A DNA stretch of 64,000 nt from Thiohalophilus sp. (GCF_034521165.1 NZ_JAXHMV010000001.1:62001-126000); one strand, 5' to 3'; shown: positions 15,804 through 25,303, numbered from the stretch's first letter. Numbers and translations: made by a program. The notes: generated from the sequence alone by a model not told the origin.

Positions 15804-16574
15804 TCAGGAACTTGCTTTGGCCTGTTTCGTTTCGTTGTGATCGGGATAGTTGAGTTCCAGCACTTTGAGCGCATCGTCGGCCAGGTCGTTCATTTCCAGT
15901 TGCCGGTAGGCGCGCACCATGATGCCCAGCGCTTCGGGGACTTCGGCGGTTTGCTGGTAATTTTCCACCACATGTTTGGCGCGATTGACCGCCGCGACCA
16001 GGGCACCGCGTTTCAGATAATAGCGGGCGATATGCATTTCATATTCGGCCAGCGCATCGCGCAGGGCATACATACGGGCAACGGCATCCTCGGCATACTG
16101 GCTGTTGGGAAATTTTTCCACCAGTTCGGAGAAGTGGCGAAACGCCTCGCGTGAAGGGCGGGGATCCCGCTCGGTCATGTCCTGATCGAACCAGCGGTTA
16201 AGCAGGGACGGTTCCAGCCGGAAGCTGGACCTGCCGCGCATGTAGTACGCGTAGTCCACATGCTGATGGTTGGGATGCAGTTTGATGAACCGATCGGCGG
16301 ACAGGATGGCGGTCTCTGTTTCGCCGAATTTGTAATAGGCGTAGATGATCTCCAGCTGGGCCCGTTCGGCATAGGGACCGTAGGGAAAGCGCGACTCCAG
16401 CCGTTCATACAGATTAATGGCGCTTTCGTAATTTTTATTTTCCAGCTCGCTGTGGGCTTCCTCGTACAACTCTTCCACTGTCATGCCCGAGGTGGGATCA
16501 TTCGCCTCCGGCGAGGAACCGCAGCCGGACAGTAACAACAGGGGCAGGAGCAAAAGCAGATAACGGGCGAGCAT
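15804..16574 (-). CDS. bamD: Outer membrane assembly lipoprotein BamD
   Basis: 256 residues. Lipoprotein signal peptide with lipobox LLSGC (Cys18), then about five TPR repeats: the first covers YEEAHSELENKNYESAINLYERL, followed by FPYGPYAERAQLEIIYAYYK. BamD is the essential lipoprotein of the BAM complex, linking BamA to BamC and BamE at the periplasmic face of the outer membrane. Divergent to rluD, an arrangement common in gammaproteobacteria. BamC, another component, is encoded at 48519. Confidence 0.94.
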   Translation of the reverse strand: MLARYLLLLLPLLLLSGCGSSPEANDPTSGMTVEELYEEAHSELENKNYESAINLYERLESRFPYGPYAERAQLEIIYAYYKFGETETAILSADRFIKLHPNHQHVDYAYYMRGRSSFRLEPSLLNRWFDQDMTERDPRPSREAFRHFSELVEKFPNSQYAEDAVARMYALRDALAEYEMHIARYYLKRGALVAAVNRAKHVVENYQQTAEVPEALGIMVRAYRQLEMNDLADDALKVLELNYPDHNETKQAKASS

Positions 16575-16648
16575 GATGATTCCGATAAGGTGAGTGTATT
16601 TGTAGTACGATCCTGGTTCAGACCGGCATTATACCCGCAAACAGGCCG

Positions 16649-17623
16649 ATGACGACACAATCGACAGAACTTCTCCACGGCGAAATCCCCGACAGCCTGG
16701 CCGGTCAACGGCTCGATCAGGCCCTGGCGCAACTGTTTTCCCAGTATTCCCGCTCCCGCTTGCAGCAGTGGCTGAAGCAGGGGTGTGTCCGGGTTGACGG
16801 TCGCCAGAAGCGGGCGAGGGACAAGGTATTCGGCGGCGAGCAGATCGAGATCGAGGCAGTTCACGAGCCACAGGGAGAGTGGCAGGCCGAGCCGATCGAG
16901 CTGGATATCGTGTTCGAGGATGAGGCCCTGATCGTGCTCAACAAGCCGGCCGGGCTGGTTGTGCATCCGGCGGCCGGCAACCCCGAGGGAACCATGCTCA
17001 ATGCCCTGTTGCATCACGATCCGGATCTGGCCACGGTGCCCCGCGCCGGCATCGTTCATCGGCTCGACAAGGAGACCTCCGGCTTGCTGGTGGTGGCGCG
17101 CACGCTGGCGGCCCAGAAACAGCTGGTGGAACAACTCCAGGCGCGCCGTTTTCTGCGTGAATACCAGGCGGTGGCCAATGGCGTCCTGACCGCGGGTGGC
17201 ACGGTGGAGGCGCCGATTGGCCGCCATCCGACCCAGCGCAAGCGCATGGCGGTGGTTGAACACGGCAAGCCGGCCATTACCCATTACCGGGTCGCGCAGC
17301 GCTTTCGCGCCCATACCTGGCTGCGGGTGACGTTGGAGACCGGTCGCACCCACCAGATTCGCGTCCATATGGCACACATCCACCATCCGCTGGTGGGCGA
17401 TCCGACTTATGGCGGTCGCCTGCGCCTGCCAAAGGGGGCAAGCGAGGGGCTGATCGAAACCCTGCGCGGTTTCAGGCGCCAGGCCCTGCACGCCAGCAAA
17501 CTGGGCCTGCAACATCCACTCAGCGGTGAGATGCTGCAATGGGAACAGCCGTTGCCGGCGGACATGGCGCAGCTGATCGGTGTGTTGCAACAGGATCTGG
17601 CCGGGGCGGGAGAGTGCGAATGA
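16649..17623 (+). CDS. rluD: 23S rRNA pseudouridine synthase RluD
   Basis: 324 residues. An N-terminal S4 RNA-binding domain (residues about 20-80: AGQRLDQALAQLFSQYSR) is followed by the RsuA/RluA catalytic domain. Catalytic Asp is in VHRLDKETSGLLV (about residue 140), and the family segment RTHQIRVHMAHI is present. It isomerises uridines 1911, 1915 and 1917 (E. coli numbering) in helix 69 of 23S rRNA. The stop overlaps the next gene's ATG in ATGA, coupling it to pgeF as in many relatives. Confidence 0.93.
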   Translation: MTTQSTELLHGEIPDSLAGQRLDQALAQLFSQYSRSRLQQWLKQGCVRVDGRQKRARDKVFGGEQIEIEAVHEPQGEWQAEPIELDIVFEDEALIVLNKPAGLVVHPAAGNPEGTMLNALLHHDPDLATVPRAGIVHRLDKETSGLLVVARTLAAQKQLVEQLQARRFLREYQAVANGVLTAGGTVEAPIGRHPTQRKRMAVVEHGKPAITHYRVAQRFRAHTWLRVTLETGRTHQIRVHMAHIHHPLVGDPTYGGRLRLPKGASEGLIETLRGFRRQALHASKLGLQHPLSGEMLQWEQPLPADMAQLIGVLQQDLAGAGECE

Positions 17624-18363
17624 ACCACGAGGTGTTTATCATCCCGGACTGGACGGCCCCGTCGACAGTGCTGGCCGGGACCAGTTGCCGCCAGGGCGGG
17701 GTGAGTGAACCGCCCTATGCGTCACTGAATCCGGCATCCCACGTGGGCGACGCCCCGCAGGCCGTGGCCACTAACCGGGCTCGGTTGGGATTGCCGGGTG
17801 AACCGTGCTGGTTGCAACAGGTCCACGGCAGCCGGGTGGCGGTGCTGGAACACAACGGCCGCATCGGTCTCGAGGCCGATGCCGCCTACAGCCGCACGCC
17901 GGCGGTGATCTGCGCGGTGCTCACTGCCGATTGCCTGCCGGTACTGCTTTGCGATCGCAGGGGTCAGGAAGTGGCCGCGGTGCACGCTGGCTGGCGCGGT
18001 CTGAGCAGTGGCGTGATCGAGGCCGCGCTGGATCAATTTCAGGCCCCGGCCGATCAGATCCTGGCCTGGCTCGGTCCGGCCATCGGGCCCGAGGTCTATG
18101 AAATTGGCGACGAGGTGCGCCGGGCCTTTGTCGAGCCCGATCCCGACAGCGACGAGGCGTTCACGCCGACCCGCTCCGGTCACTGGCTGATGGATATCTA
18201 CGCACTGGCGCGACGCCGTTTGCAGCAGCGCGGCGTCGAGCAGATCAGCGGCGGCGAGTATTGCACCCTCACCGATGCCGAACGGTTCTATTCCTATCGC
18301 CGCGACGGCGTGACCGGGCGGATGGCGAGTGTCATCTGGCTGGCGCCAGATGACAGGGGCTAG
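17620..18363 (+). CDS. pgeF: Purine nucleoside phosphorylase / peptidoglycan editing factor PgeF (YfiH)
   Basis: 247 residues from the ATG at 17620. Conserved copper-oxidase-like (DUF152) motifs: QQVHGSRV, a metal-binding LTADCLPVLL (about residues 102-111) and HAGWRGLSSGVIE (His at about 122). Family members phosphorylyse or deaminate purine nucleosides, and in E. coli limit misincorporation into peptidoglycan stems. The start is chosen because it gives the family N-terminus and overlaps the rluD stop by four bases. Confidence 0.9.
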   Translation: MNHEVFIIPDWTAPSTVLAGTSCRQGGVSEPPYASLNPASHVGDAPQAVATNRARLGLPGEPCWLQQVHGSRVAVLEHNGRIGLEADAAYSRTPAVICAVLTADCLPVLLCDRRGQEVAAVHAGWRGLSSGVIEAALDQFQAPADQILAWLGPAIGPEVYEIGDEVRRAFVEPDPDSDEAFTPTRSGHWLMDIYALARRRLQQRGVEQISGGEYCTLTDAERFYSYRRDGVTGRMASVIWLAPDDRG

Positions 18364-18387
18364 ATCCCAGCGGCTAGGTCCTGGCAG

Positions 18388-18592
18388 GTAGGCCGGACAT
18401 AGCGCAGCGGTGTCCGGCAACCCGAAGAGTGCCCGATACCGCTGCGCTATATCGGGCCTACCTGGTCATCTGGGCCGGCCCCAACCCGATTCTGATTCCA
18501 GTACTCTTGAGGGAGCCGAGCCACCTCGGCGATACAACCTCGCCGATCGCACCGCACCACGCCAAACAATCGGCCAGAGGACGGGTCTCCTG
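18388..18592. repeat. Repeat cluster upstream of the ZIP gene
   Basis: Holds a GTAGGCCGGACATAGCGCAG hairpin (18388-18419) with an inverted partner ending ATCGGGCCTAC (to about 18462), then a second copy of the GGAGCCGAGCCACCTCGGCG foldback (18508-18592; first copy at 10178). Any pgeF transcript would cross these structures. No gene is seen in 18364-18653. Confidence 0.72.
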
Positions 18593-18653
18593 CCTCCCAA
18601 ACCAGCGCCACCCTGTGTATCATGCTAAAGTTTTTTGCCGATCTGGAAATCTG

Positions 18654-19427
18654 ATGTCGTTATTTACCTGGATTTTGCTGTTCAGTCTGCTCGGCGGGGT
18701 GCTGAGTGTGCTGGCGGCCGCGCTGTTTTTGCTGATTCCCGGTTTTACCCGGGATCGGTTGCTGCCCCATTTTGTCAGTTTTGCCATCGGCGCCCTGCTG
18801 GGCGCGGCCTTTCTGGCGCTGCTGCCCCACAGCCTGGCCGGCACGGACGACTTTCATCTGCTGGGCATGACCGTGTTGCTCGGGGTACTGGGGTTTTTCC
18901 TGCTGGAGAAGATGGTGCTGTGGCGTCATTGCCATCACGAAGTCTGCGAGGCGCACACGCCCGAACCGCATGCCCACGATAACGCGGCAGGTACCCTGAT
19001 CCTGATCGGCGACGGGGTGCATAATTTCGTGGACGGGGTGCTGATCGCCGCCGCTTTCATGACCGACATTCACCTGGGTATCGTTACTGCATTGGCGGTC
19101 GCGGCGCATGAAATCCCACAGGAAGTCGGCGACTTCGCCGTGCTGTTACAAGGCGGTTTCAGCAAGCGCAAGGCATTTTTGTATAACATCCTGGCCAGCC
19201 TGACGACATTGATTGGCGCGGGACTGGCCTATTACAGCCTGGCCGATATGCAACAGGCTCTGCCGTATGTGCTGGCGATCGCCGCCTCCAGCTTTATCTA
19301 TATTGCCGTGGCCGATCTGATTCCGGGCCTGCACAAGCGCGTCGAGTTCAGTCAAACCGTTCAGCAGATTATTCTTATCTTGCTGGGGGTTGTGGTCATT
19401 TATCTGGCGCACTCAACCCTGCATTAG
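18654..19427 (+). CDS. ZIP family divalent metal transporter
   Basis: 257 residues with eight hydrophobic segments. A histidine-rich cytoplasmic loop (HCHHEVCEAHTPEPHAHD, residues about 88-112) lies between helices 3 and 4. Helix 4 carries GDGVHNFVDGVLIAAAF and helix 5 AHEIPQEVGDFAVLL, the paired metal-site motifs of the family. It would import zinc or another divalent metal across the inner membrane; metal preference cannot be told from sequence alone. It ends eight bases from the convergent usp gene. Confidence 0.88.
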   Translation: MSLFTWILLFSLLGGVLSVLAAALFLLIPGFTRDRLLPHFVSFAIGALLGAAFLALLPHSLAGTDDFHLLGMTVLLGVLGFFLLEKMVLWRHCHHEVCEAHTPEPHAHDNAAGTLILIGDGVHNFVDGVLIAAAFMTDIHLGIVTALAVAAHEIPQEVGDFAVLLQGGFSKRKAFLYNILASLTTLIGAGLAYYSLADMQQALPYVLAIAASSFIYIAVADLIPGLHKRVEFSQTVQQIILILLGVVVIYLAHSTLH

Positions 19428-19435
19428 CGCGTTTC

Positions 19436-20278
19436 TCAACGCAGCAACAACACCGGCACGGTGGCGTTGCGCACCACGCTGGTGGTGGTGCTGCCGACCA
19501 GGAACCGGCGAATCACCGAGTGGCCCCAGGCGCCCATGATCAGCATATCGATGTCATTGGCCGCGCGGTAGTCACATAACACCCGTTCAACATCCCCGCT
19601 GATGATCGTGGCCGGGGCATCGAAGCCGGCCTGTTCGAGTGTGTTTCGCGCCCAGTCTAATTGCTCGCGATGGGTCCTGGTGTCATTGCCGGCTATCACC
19701 AGGTGGCAGGGAATCCCTTTAAATAGCGGACTGCTGGCGACCATCTCGACGCCCTTGCGGGTGGTATCGCTGCCGTCGAAGGCGAGCATGACTTTGCGTG
19801 GTGCGCTGAAGGTTTCGGTGGTAACCAGGATCGGGCAGTGCAGGCTGCGCACCACGCTTTCCACGCGGCTGCCGACGTGGGGTTTGAGTTTCTCGTCGTG
19901 TTTGCCCAGTACCAGCAGGCGGGTGTCCTGTTCGATGGCCAGCAGCGAATCGATCAGGCTGCCGTGGCGCTGGTGGGTGATCGGCTCGTTGACGCCGTCC
20001 TCCAGCGCGCGCTGTTTGGCGGACTCGAGCATCAGCTGGCCCTGTTCCATGGCCAGCTTGCCGCGCTTTTCATCCAGCTCCGCCAGTTCCTGAAGCAGGG
20101 TTTCGCGACTGCCCAGGCCGATGTTGCCGCTCAGATCACGCTGGGCGGGGTATTCCGACTTGTCCAGTACATGCAGCAGAACCAGCGGGGCATCCAGTTG
20201 CAGGCTGGCCCAGGCGGCGCAGTCGCTGACCGCGGTCGAGACCGCGGTACCGTCGATACAGGCAATGACATTGGGCAT
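19436..20278 (-). CDS. Tandem universal stress protein
   Basis: 280 residues with two Usp domains (about 1-145 and 155-280). The second ends MLIMGAWGHSVIRRFLVGSTTTSVVRN, close to the ATP-binding G-x2-G-x9-G-S/T pattern; the first is degenerate there (VLGKHDEKLKPHVGSRVESVV). The start ATG follows AGGA by eight bases. It is encoded 13 bases after the SulP transporter gene on the same strand, so the pair is almost certainly co-transcribed; Usp proteins often accompany SulP and other ion transporters and may regulate them. Confidence 0.88.
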   Translation of the reverse strand: MPNVIACIDGTAVSTAVSDCAAWASLQLDAPLVLLHVLDKSEYPAQRDLSGNIGLGSRETLLQELAELDEKRGKLAMEQGQLMLESAKQRALEDGVNEPITHQRHGSLIDSLLAIEQDTRLLVLGKHDEKLKPHVGSRVESVVRSLHCPILVTTETFSAPRKVMLAFDGSDTTRKGVEMVASSPLFKGIPCHLVIAGNDTRTHREQLDWARNTLEQAGFDAPATIISGDVERVLCDYRAANDIDMLIMGAWGHSVIRRFLVGSTTTSVVRNATVPVLLLR

Positions 20279-20291
20279 AAGGCGTATCCTG

Positions 20292-21782
20292 TCAGTGGGC
20301 CATCAGTTTGTCGACGGCGTCGGGTTTGTCATGGACCGCGAAGCGATCCACGATGGTGGCACTGGCCTCGTTGAGGCCAATCACTTCCACTTCGGTGCCT
20401 TCGCGGCGGAACTTGAGCACGACCTTGTCCAGCGCCGCCACGGCGGTGATGTCCCAGAAGTGGGCCTGGCAGAGATCGATGACCACTTTATTCAGCGCTT
20501 CCTTGAAATCGAAGGACTCTACAAATTTGTCCGCCGAGGCGAAAAAGACCTGTCCTACCACCCGGTAGGTGCGGGTGGCGTTTTGCTCATCCCGTTCCGA
20601 GACCACGTATTTGTACTGGCCCACCTTGTTGGCGAAAAACAGCGCGCCCAGCAGTACGCCGACGAATACACCATACGCCAGGTTGTGGGTCGCGACCACG
20701 ACGATGACCGTGACAACCATAACAATGTTGGTACTCATCGGGTGTTTTTTCAGGTTGCGGATCGACTCCCAGCTGAAGGTCCCGATGGCGACCATGATCA
20801 TCACGGCGACCAGCGCGGCCATCGGGATCTGTGCCACCCACTGGCCGAGAAACACCACCATCAGCAACAGGTAGACCCCGGCCATCAGGGTGGAGAGCCG
20901 GGTGCGGCCACCGGATTTGATGTTGATGACCGACTGGCCGATCATCGCGCAACCGGCCATGCCGCCAAGCAGGCCGGAGCCGATATTGGCGATGCCCTGG
21001 CCCTTGCATTCGCGGTTCTTGTCGCTGGTTGTGTCGGTCAGGTCGTCGACGATGGTGGCGGTCATCAGTGATTCCAGCAGGCCCACGACGGTCAGCGAGA
21101 CCGAATAGGGCAGAATAATCCACAGGGTCTCGAGATTCAGCGGCACGTCCGGCCACAGGAACACCGGCAACGTGTCGGGCAGCTCGCCCATGCTGCCGAC
21201 GTTGCGAATGTCCAGATCCAGCCAGATGGCCAGCGCGGTCAGCACCACGATGGTGACCAGCGGGGAGGGGATGGATTTGGTGATATAGGGAAACAGGTAA
21301 ATGATCGCCAGGCCCCCGGCGGTCATGGCATAGACATGCCAGGTGACCCCCTCGGTGGCCGGGTTCAGCTCCGGCAACTGGGCCAGAAAAATCAGAATCG
21401 CCAGCGCATTGACGAAGCCGGTAACCACCGAACGCGAGACAAAACGCATCAGTGAGCCCAGCTTGAGATAGCCGGCGCCGATCTGCAATATCCCGGTCAG
21501 CAAGGTGGCGGCCAGCAGGTATTCCAGCCCGTGTTGGCCGACCAGGGTCACCATCAGCAGCGCCATGGCCCCGGTGGCGCCGGAGATCATGCCCACGCGC
21601 CCGCCGGTGAAGGCGATCACCACCGAGATACAGAACGAGGCATAGAGGCCGACCTTGGGATCGACTCCGGCGATGACGGAAAAGGCAATGGCCTCGGGAA
21701 TCAGCGCCAGGGCCACCACGATACCGGCGAGCAGATCGCCGCGCGGGTTGCTGAGCCAGTTGGTTTTCAGGGTCTGGTACAT
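20292..21782 (-). CDS. SulP family anion transporter with STAS domain
   Basis: 496 residues: about twelve transmembrane segments with the SulP signature near the N-terminus (GDLLAGIVVALALIPEAIAF and GLYASF), then a C-terminal STAS domain (about 385-490, FVESFDFKEALNKVVIDL). SulP members carry sulfate, bicarbonate or other anions, often with Na+. The close STAS form and compact length resemble BicA-type bicarbonate carriers, which would suit an autotroph, but substrate cannot be settled from sequence. It is followed by a universal stress protein gene in the same operon. Confidence 0.85.
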   Translation of the reverse strand: MYQTLKTNWLSNPRGDLLAGIVVALALIPEAIAFSVIAGVDPKVGLYASFCISVVIAFTGGRVGMISGATGAMALLMVTLVGQHGLEYLLAATLLTGILQIGAGYLKLGSLMRFVSRSVVTGFVNALAILIFLAQLPELNPATEGVTWHVYAMTAGGLAIIYLFPYITKSIPSPLVTIVVLTALAIWLDLDIRNVGSMGELPDTLPVFLWPDVPLNLETLWIILPYSVSLTVVGLLESLMTATIVDDLTDTTSDKNRECKGQGIANIGSGLLGGMAGCAMIGQSVINIKSGGRTRLSTLMAGVYLLLMVVFLGQWVAQIPMAALVAVMIMVAIGTFSWESIRNLKKHPMSTNIVMVVTVIVVVATHNLAYGVFVGVLLGALFFANKVGQYKYVVSERDEQNATRTYRVVGQVFFASADKFVESFDFKEALNKVVIDLCQAHFWDITAVAALDKVVLKFRREGTEVEVIGLNEASATIVDRFAVHDKPDAVDKLMAH

Positions 21783-22037
21783 GTTGTCGGTATTCCGGTT
21801 CGCAATCGTCGTCCGCCATGCGTTTCAGGCACAGGGCCGGCGCAATACCGTCGCCAGGTGGCGGCAACGACTTATCAAGTCAGGAGAATGAAAGCATTGG
21901 CGGGCACCGCCGGAGCGCCATACCGGACAGCAAATCGGTAGTTGCATGAGTGGGGTGCGGGGCAAACGCGGCGCGCACTATACCACAAAAAGGCACGGCG
22001 GGTGTGTTGCGAACGGATTAAGGCGTATCATACCCCC

Positions 22038-22391
22038 ATGAGCCTGACGGATACCGAACTTGAGCAACTGCGCGCCGCCCTGCTGGCACAGCGGGCCGCG
22101 CTGGATGAAACCCGCGATGCCAATGCCCAGGCCAGTTCCACCGTGGAGCTGGATCAGACCCGCGTGGGTCGCCTGTCGCGCATGGACGCCCTGCAGGGGC
22201 AGGCCATGTCCCGGGCCGCCGGTCAGCGGCGCCAGCAGATGCTGGTACGCATCGAGTCGGCATTGCGGCGCATGGACGAGGGCGACTACGGGTACTGTCT
22301 GCGCTGCGAAGAAGAAATTGCCCCCGCCCGCCTGCATGCCGATCCCGCCGCCACCCTGTGCATCCGCTGCGCCAGCGCCAGTGAACAATGA
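22038..22391 (+). CDS. TraR/DksA family zinc-finger protein
   Basis: 117 residues. An N-terminal coiled coil (SLTDTELEQLRAALLAQRAAL) and a C-terminal zinc finger CLRCEEEIAPARL...LCIRC with a C-x2-C-x17-C-x2-C arrangement. DksA-like proteins insert the coiled coil into the RNA polymerase secondary channel. This one is shorter than canonical DksA (about 150) and lacks the usual DxxDxA tip, so it is more likely a paralogue of the YbiI/TraR type. The start ATG at 22038 is preferred because upstream in-frame sequence is not family-like. Confidence 0.85.
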   Translation: MSLTDTELEQLRAALLAQRAALDETRDANAQASSTVELDQTRVGRLSRMDALQGQAMSRAAGQRRQQMLVRIESALRRMDEGDYGYCLRCEEEIAPARLHADPAATLCIRCASASEQ

Positions 22392-22411
22392 CTCGCGCAA
22401 ATGTGGTAATG

Positions 22412-22551
22412 AAAACGCAGAGGACGCGGAGACGCAGAGGCGCTGAGAAGTAAAATCGATCATATTTAGCGCCTGCCGTTTCGCATCCAGTCAGAACAAT
22501 CCTATAGTAGAAAATCTCTGCGTCTCCGCGACTCTGCGTCCTCCGCGTTGA
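22412..22551. repeat. Periodic inverted repeat, GCAGAG type, copy 1
   Basis: Left arm AACGCAGAGGACGCGGAGAC then GCAGAGGCGCTGAG (22412-22447). Right arm TCTCTGCGTCTCCGCGACTC then TGCGTCCTCCGCGTTGA (22515-22551). About 67 unrelated bases lie between. Sits between the dksA-like gene and clpB. Confidence 0.87.
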
Positions 22552-22628
22552 TTGCCGGATGGCCCGGCAGGACCGCCGCCTTGAGTCTGATCCCGGTCTG
22601 TCTTTCAAGGTCTGTTTTGCCCGCCGAC

Positions 22629-22656
22629 CTTGAATCCCCCACAACCGACCCTATTT
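22629..22656 (+). promoter_or_regulatory. Sigma-32 heat-shock promoter of clpB
   Basis: CTTGAA (22629-22634), a 14-base spacer, then CCCTATTT (22649-22656), against the RpoH consensus CTTGAA-N13/14-CCCCATNT. Start of transcription would be near 22663, 39 bases before the clpB ATG. Confidence 0.85.
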
Positions 22657-22701
22657 TTGTTGGAGTATTTGAAATTTTACTTCCACAGGGGAAAACGACT
22701 A

Positions 22702-25299
22702 ATGCGAATGGACAAACTGACCAGCAAATTCCAGATGGCAATCGCCGACGCCCAGAGCCTGGCGGTCGGCCGCGATCACCAGATGATCGAACCGGTGCAT
22801 CTGATGAGCGCCATGCTGGATCAGGAAGGCGGCAGCGTCTCGCACCTGCTGGCCCAGGCTGATGCGAATGTGAATCTGCTGCGCTCCCAGCTTGGTGAAG
22901 CGCTGGACCATCTGCCGCAGATCGAGGATGCCACCGGCGAGGTGCACATCTCCAATGATCTGTCACGCCTGCTGAATCTGACCGACAAGCTGGCGCAAAA
23001 ACGCCAGGACAAATACATCTCCAGCGAGCTGTTCGTGCTGGCGGCGGTGGACGACAAGAGTAACCTGGGCGAGCTGTTGCGCAAAGCCGGGGCCAGCAAG
23101 GAAGCCCTGGAGAAGGCGATCGAGAATGTGCGCGGCGGGCAGCAGGTCGATGATCCCAATGCCGAGGAGCAGCGTCAGGCGCTGGAAAAATACACTATCG
23201 ATCTGACCGAGCGGGCCGAACAGGGCAAACTCGATCCGGTGATCGGGCGGGACGATGAAATCCGCCGTTCTATCCAGGTGTTACAGCGGCGTACCAAGAA
23301 CAACCCGGTATTGATCGGCGAACCCGGCGTGGGCAAGACCGCGATCGTTGAGGGACTGGCGCAACGGATTATCAACGGCGAAGTCCCGGATGGTTTGAGG
23401 AACAAGCGGGTCCTGTCGCTGGATATGGGCTCACTGCTGGCGGGCGCCAAATTCCGCGGTGAATTCGAGGAACGGCTCAAGGCCGTACTCAATGACCTGT
23501 CCAAACAGGAAGGGCAGGTGATCCTGTTCATTGACGAGATCCATACCATGGTTGGTGCCGGCAAGGCCGAGGGCTCCATGGATGCCGGCAACATGCTCAA
23601 GCCGGCACTGGCCCGCGGTGAATTGCATTGCATTGGCGCCACCACCCTGGATGAGTATCGCAAGTACATCGAAAAGGACGCGGCCCTGGAGCGGCGCTTT
23701 CAGAAAGTACAGGTGGATGAGCCGAGCGTGGAAGACACGGTGGCAATCCTGCGCGGCCTAAAAGAAAAATACGAAGTGCACCACGGGGTGGATATCACCG
23801 ACCCGGCGATCGTTGCCGCGGCGACCCTGTCACACCGGTATATCACCGATCGGCAATTGCCGGACAAGGCGATCGACCTGGTGGACGAGGCGGCCAGCCG
23901 CATCCGCATGGAGATCGACTCCAAGCCCGAGTCCATGGATCGCCTGGATCGTAAACTGATCCAGCTCAAGATCGAACGCGAGGCGCTGAAGAAGGAAAGC
24001 GACGAAGCCTCGCTCGAACGGCTTAACAAACTGGAAGACGAGATCGACAAGCTGGAACGTGAATATCACGATCTTGAAGAGGTCTGGAATTCGGAAAAAG
24101 CCGCCGTACAGGGCACCCAGCACATCAAGGAAGAGCTGGAGCGGACGCGCATTGAACTGGATACCGCGCGTCGCGCCGGTGATCTGGCGCGCATGTCGGA
24201 GCTGCAGTATGGCAAGATTCCGGAGCTGGAAAAACAGCTGGACATGGCCGCCCAGGCGGAAATGCAGGAAACCACCTTGTTGCGTACCTCGGTGAACGAG
24301 GAGGAGATCGCCGAGGTGGTTTCCAAGTGGACCGGCATCCCGGTTTCCAAAATGCTCGAAGGCGAGCGCGACAAGCTGTTGCGCATGGAAGAGGCCCTGC
24401 ATCAGCGCGTGGTGGGGCAGGACGAGGCGGTCAAATCGGTGGCCGATGCCATTCGCCGTTCGCGTGCCGGGCTGTCCGATCCCAATCGACCCAACGGCTC
24501 GTTCCTGTTCCTCGGCCCGACCGGGGTAGGCAAGACCGAGCTGACCAAATCCCTGGCGGCCTTCCTGTTCGACACCGAGGCTGCCATGGTGCGCATCGAC
24601 ATGTCCGAGTTCATGGAGAAGCACTCCGTGGCTCGCTTGATCGGGGCCCCGCCCGGCTATGTCGGCTATGAAGAAGGCGGTTACCTGACCGAGGCGGTAC
24701 GCCGCAAACCCTATTCCGTCATTTTGCTCGACGAGGTCGAAAAGGCCCATCCCGATGTGTTCAACATTCTGTTGCAGGTGCTGGATGACGGTCGCCTGAC
24801 CGACGGCCAGGGTCGCACGGTCGATTTTCGCAACACGGTGATCGTCATGACCTCCAACCTGGGTTCACAGCAGATCCAGGATATGGCCGGCGAGGAAAAC
24901 TATCAGGCGATGAAATCCACGGTGATGGAGATTATCGGCCAGCATTTTCGGCCCGAGTTCATCAACCGGGTCGACGAAGTGGTCGTGTTCCATCCGCTGG
25001 CGCGCGAACAGATCCGCGCCATCGCCGGCATCCAGTTCGATTACCTGCGCCAGCGGCTGCAGGACCGGCACATGGATGTTGAACTGACCGAGGCGGCACT
25101 GGACAAGATTGGCGAAGCCGGCTTCGATCCGGTCTACGGTGCCCGGCCGCTCAAGCGGGCCATCCAGCAACAGGTGGAAAATACCCTGGCGCAGGAGATC
25201 CTCTCCGGCAAGTTCGTGCCGGGCGATGTGATCAAGGTCGATGTCAAAGACGACCAGTTCGTGTTCGGCAAATCCGATCGCAAGGCCTCGGCGGCGTAA
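22702..25299 (+). CDS. clpB: ATP-dependent disaggregase ClpB
   Basis: 865 residues from MRMDKLTSKFQ, the usual ClpB start. Clp_N domain (1-150), first AAA+ domain with GEPGVGKT near 207, a long coiled-coil middle domain (about 410-525, rich in Glu/Lys/Leu), and a second AAA+ domain with GPTGVGKT near 604. The C-terminal domain contains FDPVYGARPLKRAIQ. With DnaK it threads aggregated proteins through a hexameric pore. Heat-shock control is supported by the sigma-32 promoter; the transcript ends at a hairpin at 25344. Confidence 0.97.
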   Translation: MRMDKLTSKFQMAIADAQSLAVGRDHQMIEPVHLMSAMLDQEGGSVSHLLAQADANVNLLRSQLGEALDHLPQIEDATGEVHISNDLSRLLNLTDKLAQKRQDKYISSELFVLAAVDDKSNLGELLRKAGASKEALEKAIENVRGGQQVDDPNAEEQRQALEKYTIDLTERAEQGKLDPVIGRDDEIRRSIQVLQRRTKNNPVLIGEPGVGKTAIVEGLAQRIINGEVPDGLRNKRVLSLDMGSLLAGAKFRGEFEERLKAVLNDLSKQEGQVILFIDEIHTMVGAGKAEGSMDAGNMLKPALARGELHCIGATTLDEYRKYIEKDAALERRFQKVQVDEPSVEDTVAILRGLKEKYEVHHGVDITDPAIVAAATLSHRYITDRQLPDKAIDLVDEAASRIRMEIDSKPESMDRLDRKLIQLKIEREALKKESDEASLERLNKLEDEIDKLEREYHDLEEVWNSEKAAVQGTQHIKEELERTRIELDTARRAGDLARMSELQYGKIPELEKQLDMAAQAEMQETTLLRTSVNEEEIAEVVSKWTGIPVSKMLEGERDKLLRMEEALHQRVVGQDEAVKSVADAIRRSRAGLSDPNRPNGSFLFLGPTGVGKTELTKSLAAFLFDTEAAMVRIDMSEFMEKHSVARLIGAPPGYVGYEEGGYLTEAVRRKPYSVILLDEVEKAHPDVFNILLQVLDDGRLTDGQGRTVDFRNTVIVMTSNLGSQQIQDMAGEENYQAMKSTVMEIIGQHFRPEFINRVDEVVVFHPLAREQIRAIAGIQFDYLRQRLQDRHMDVELTEAALDKIGEAGFDPVYGARPLKRAIQQQVENTLAQEILSGKFVPGDVIKVDVKDDQFVFGKSDRKASAA

Positions 25300-25303
25300 A
25301 AGC

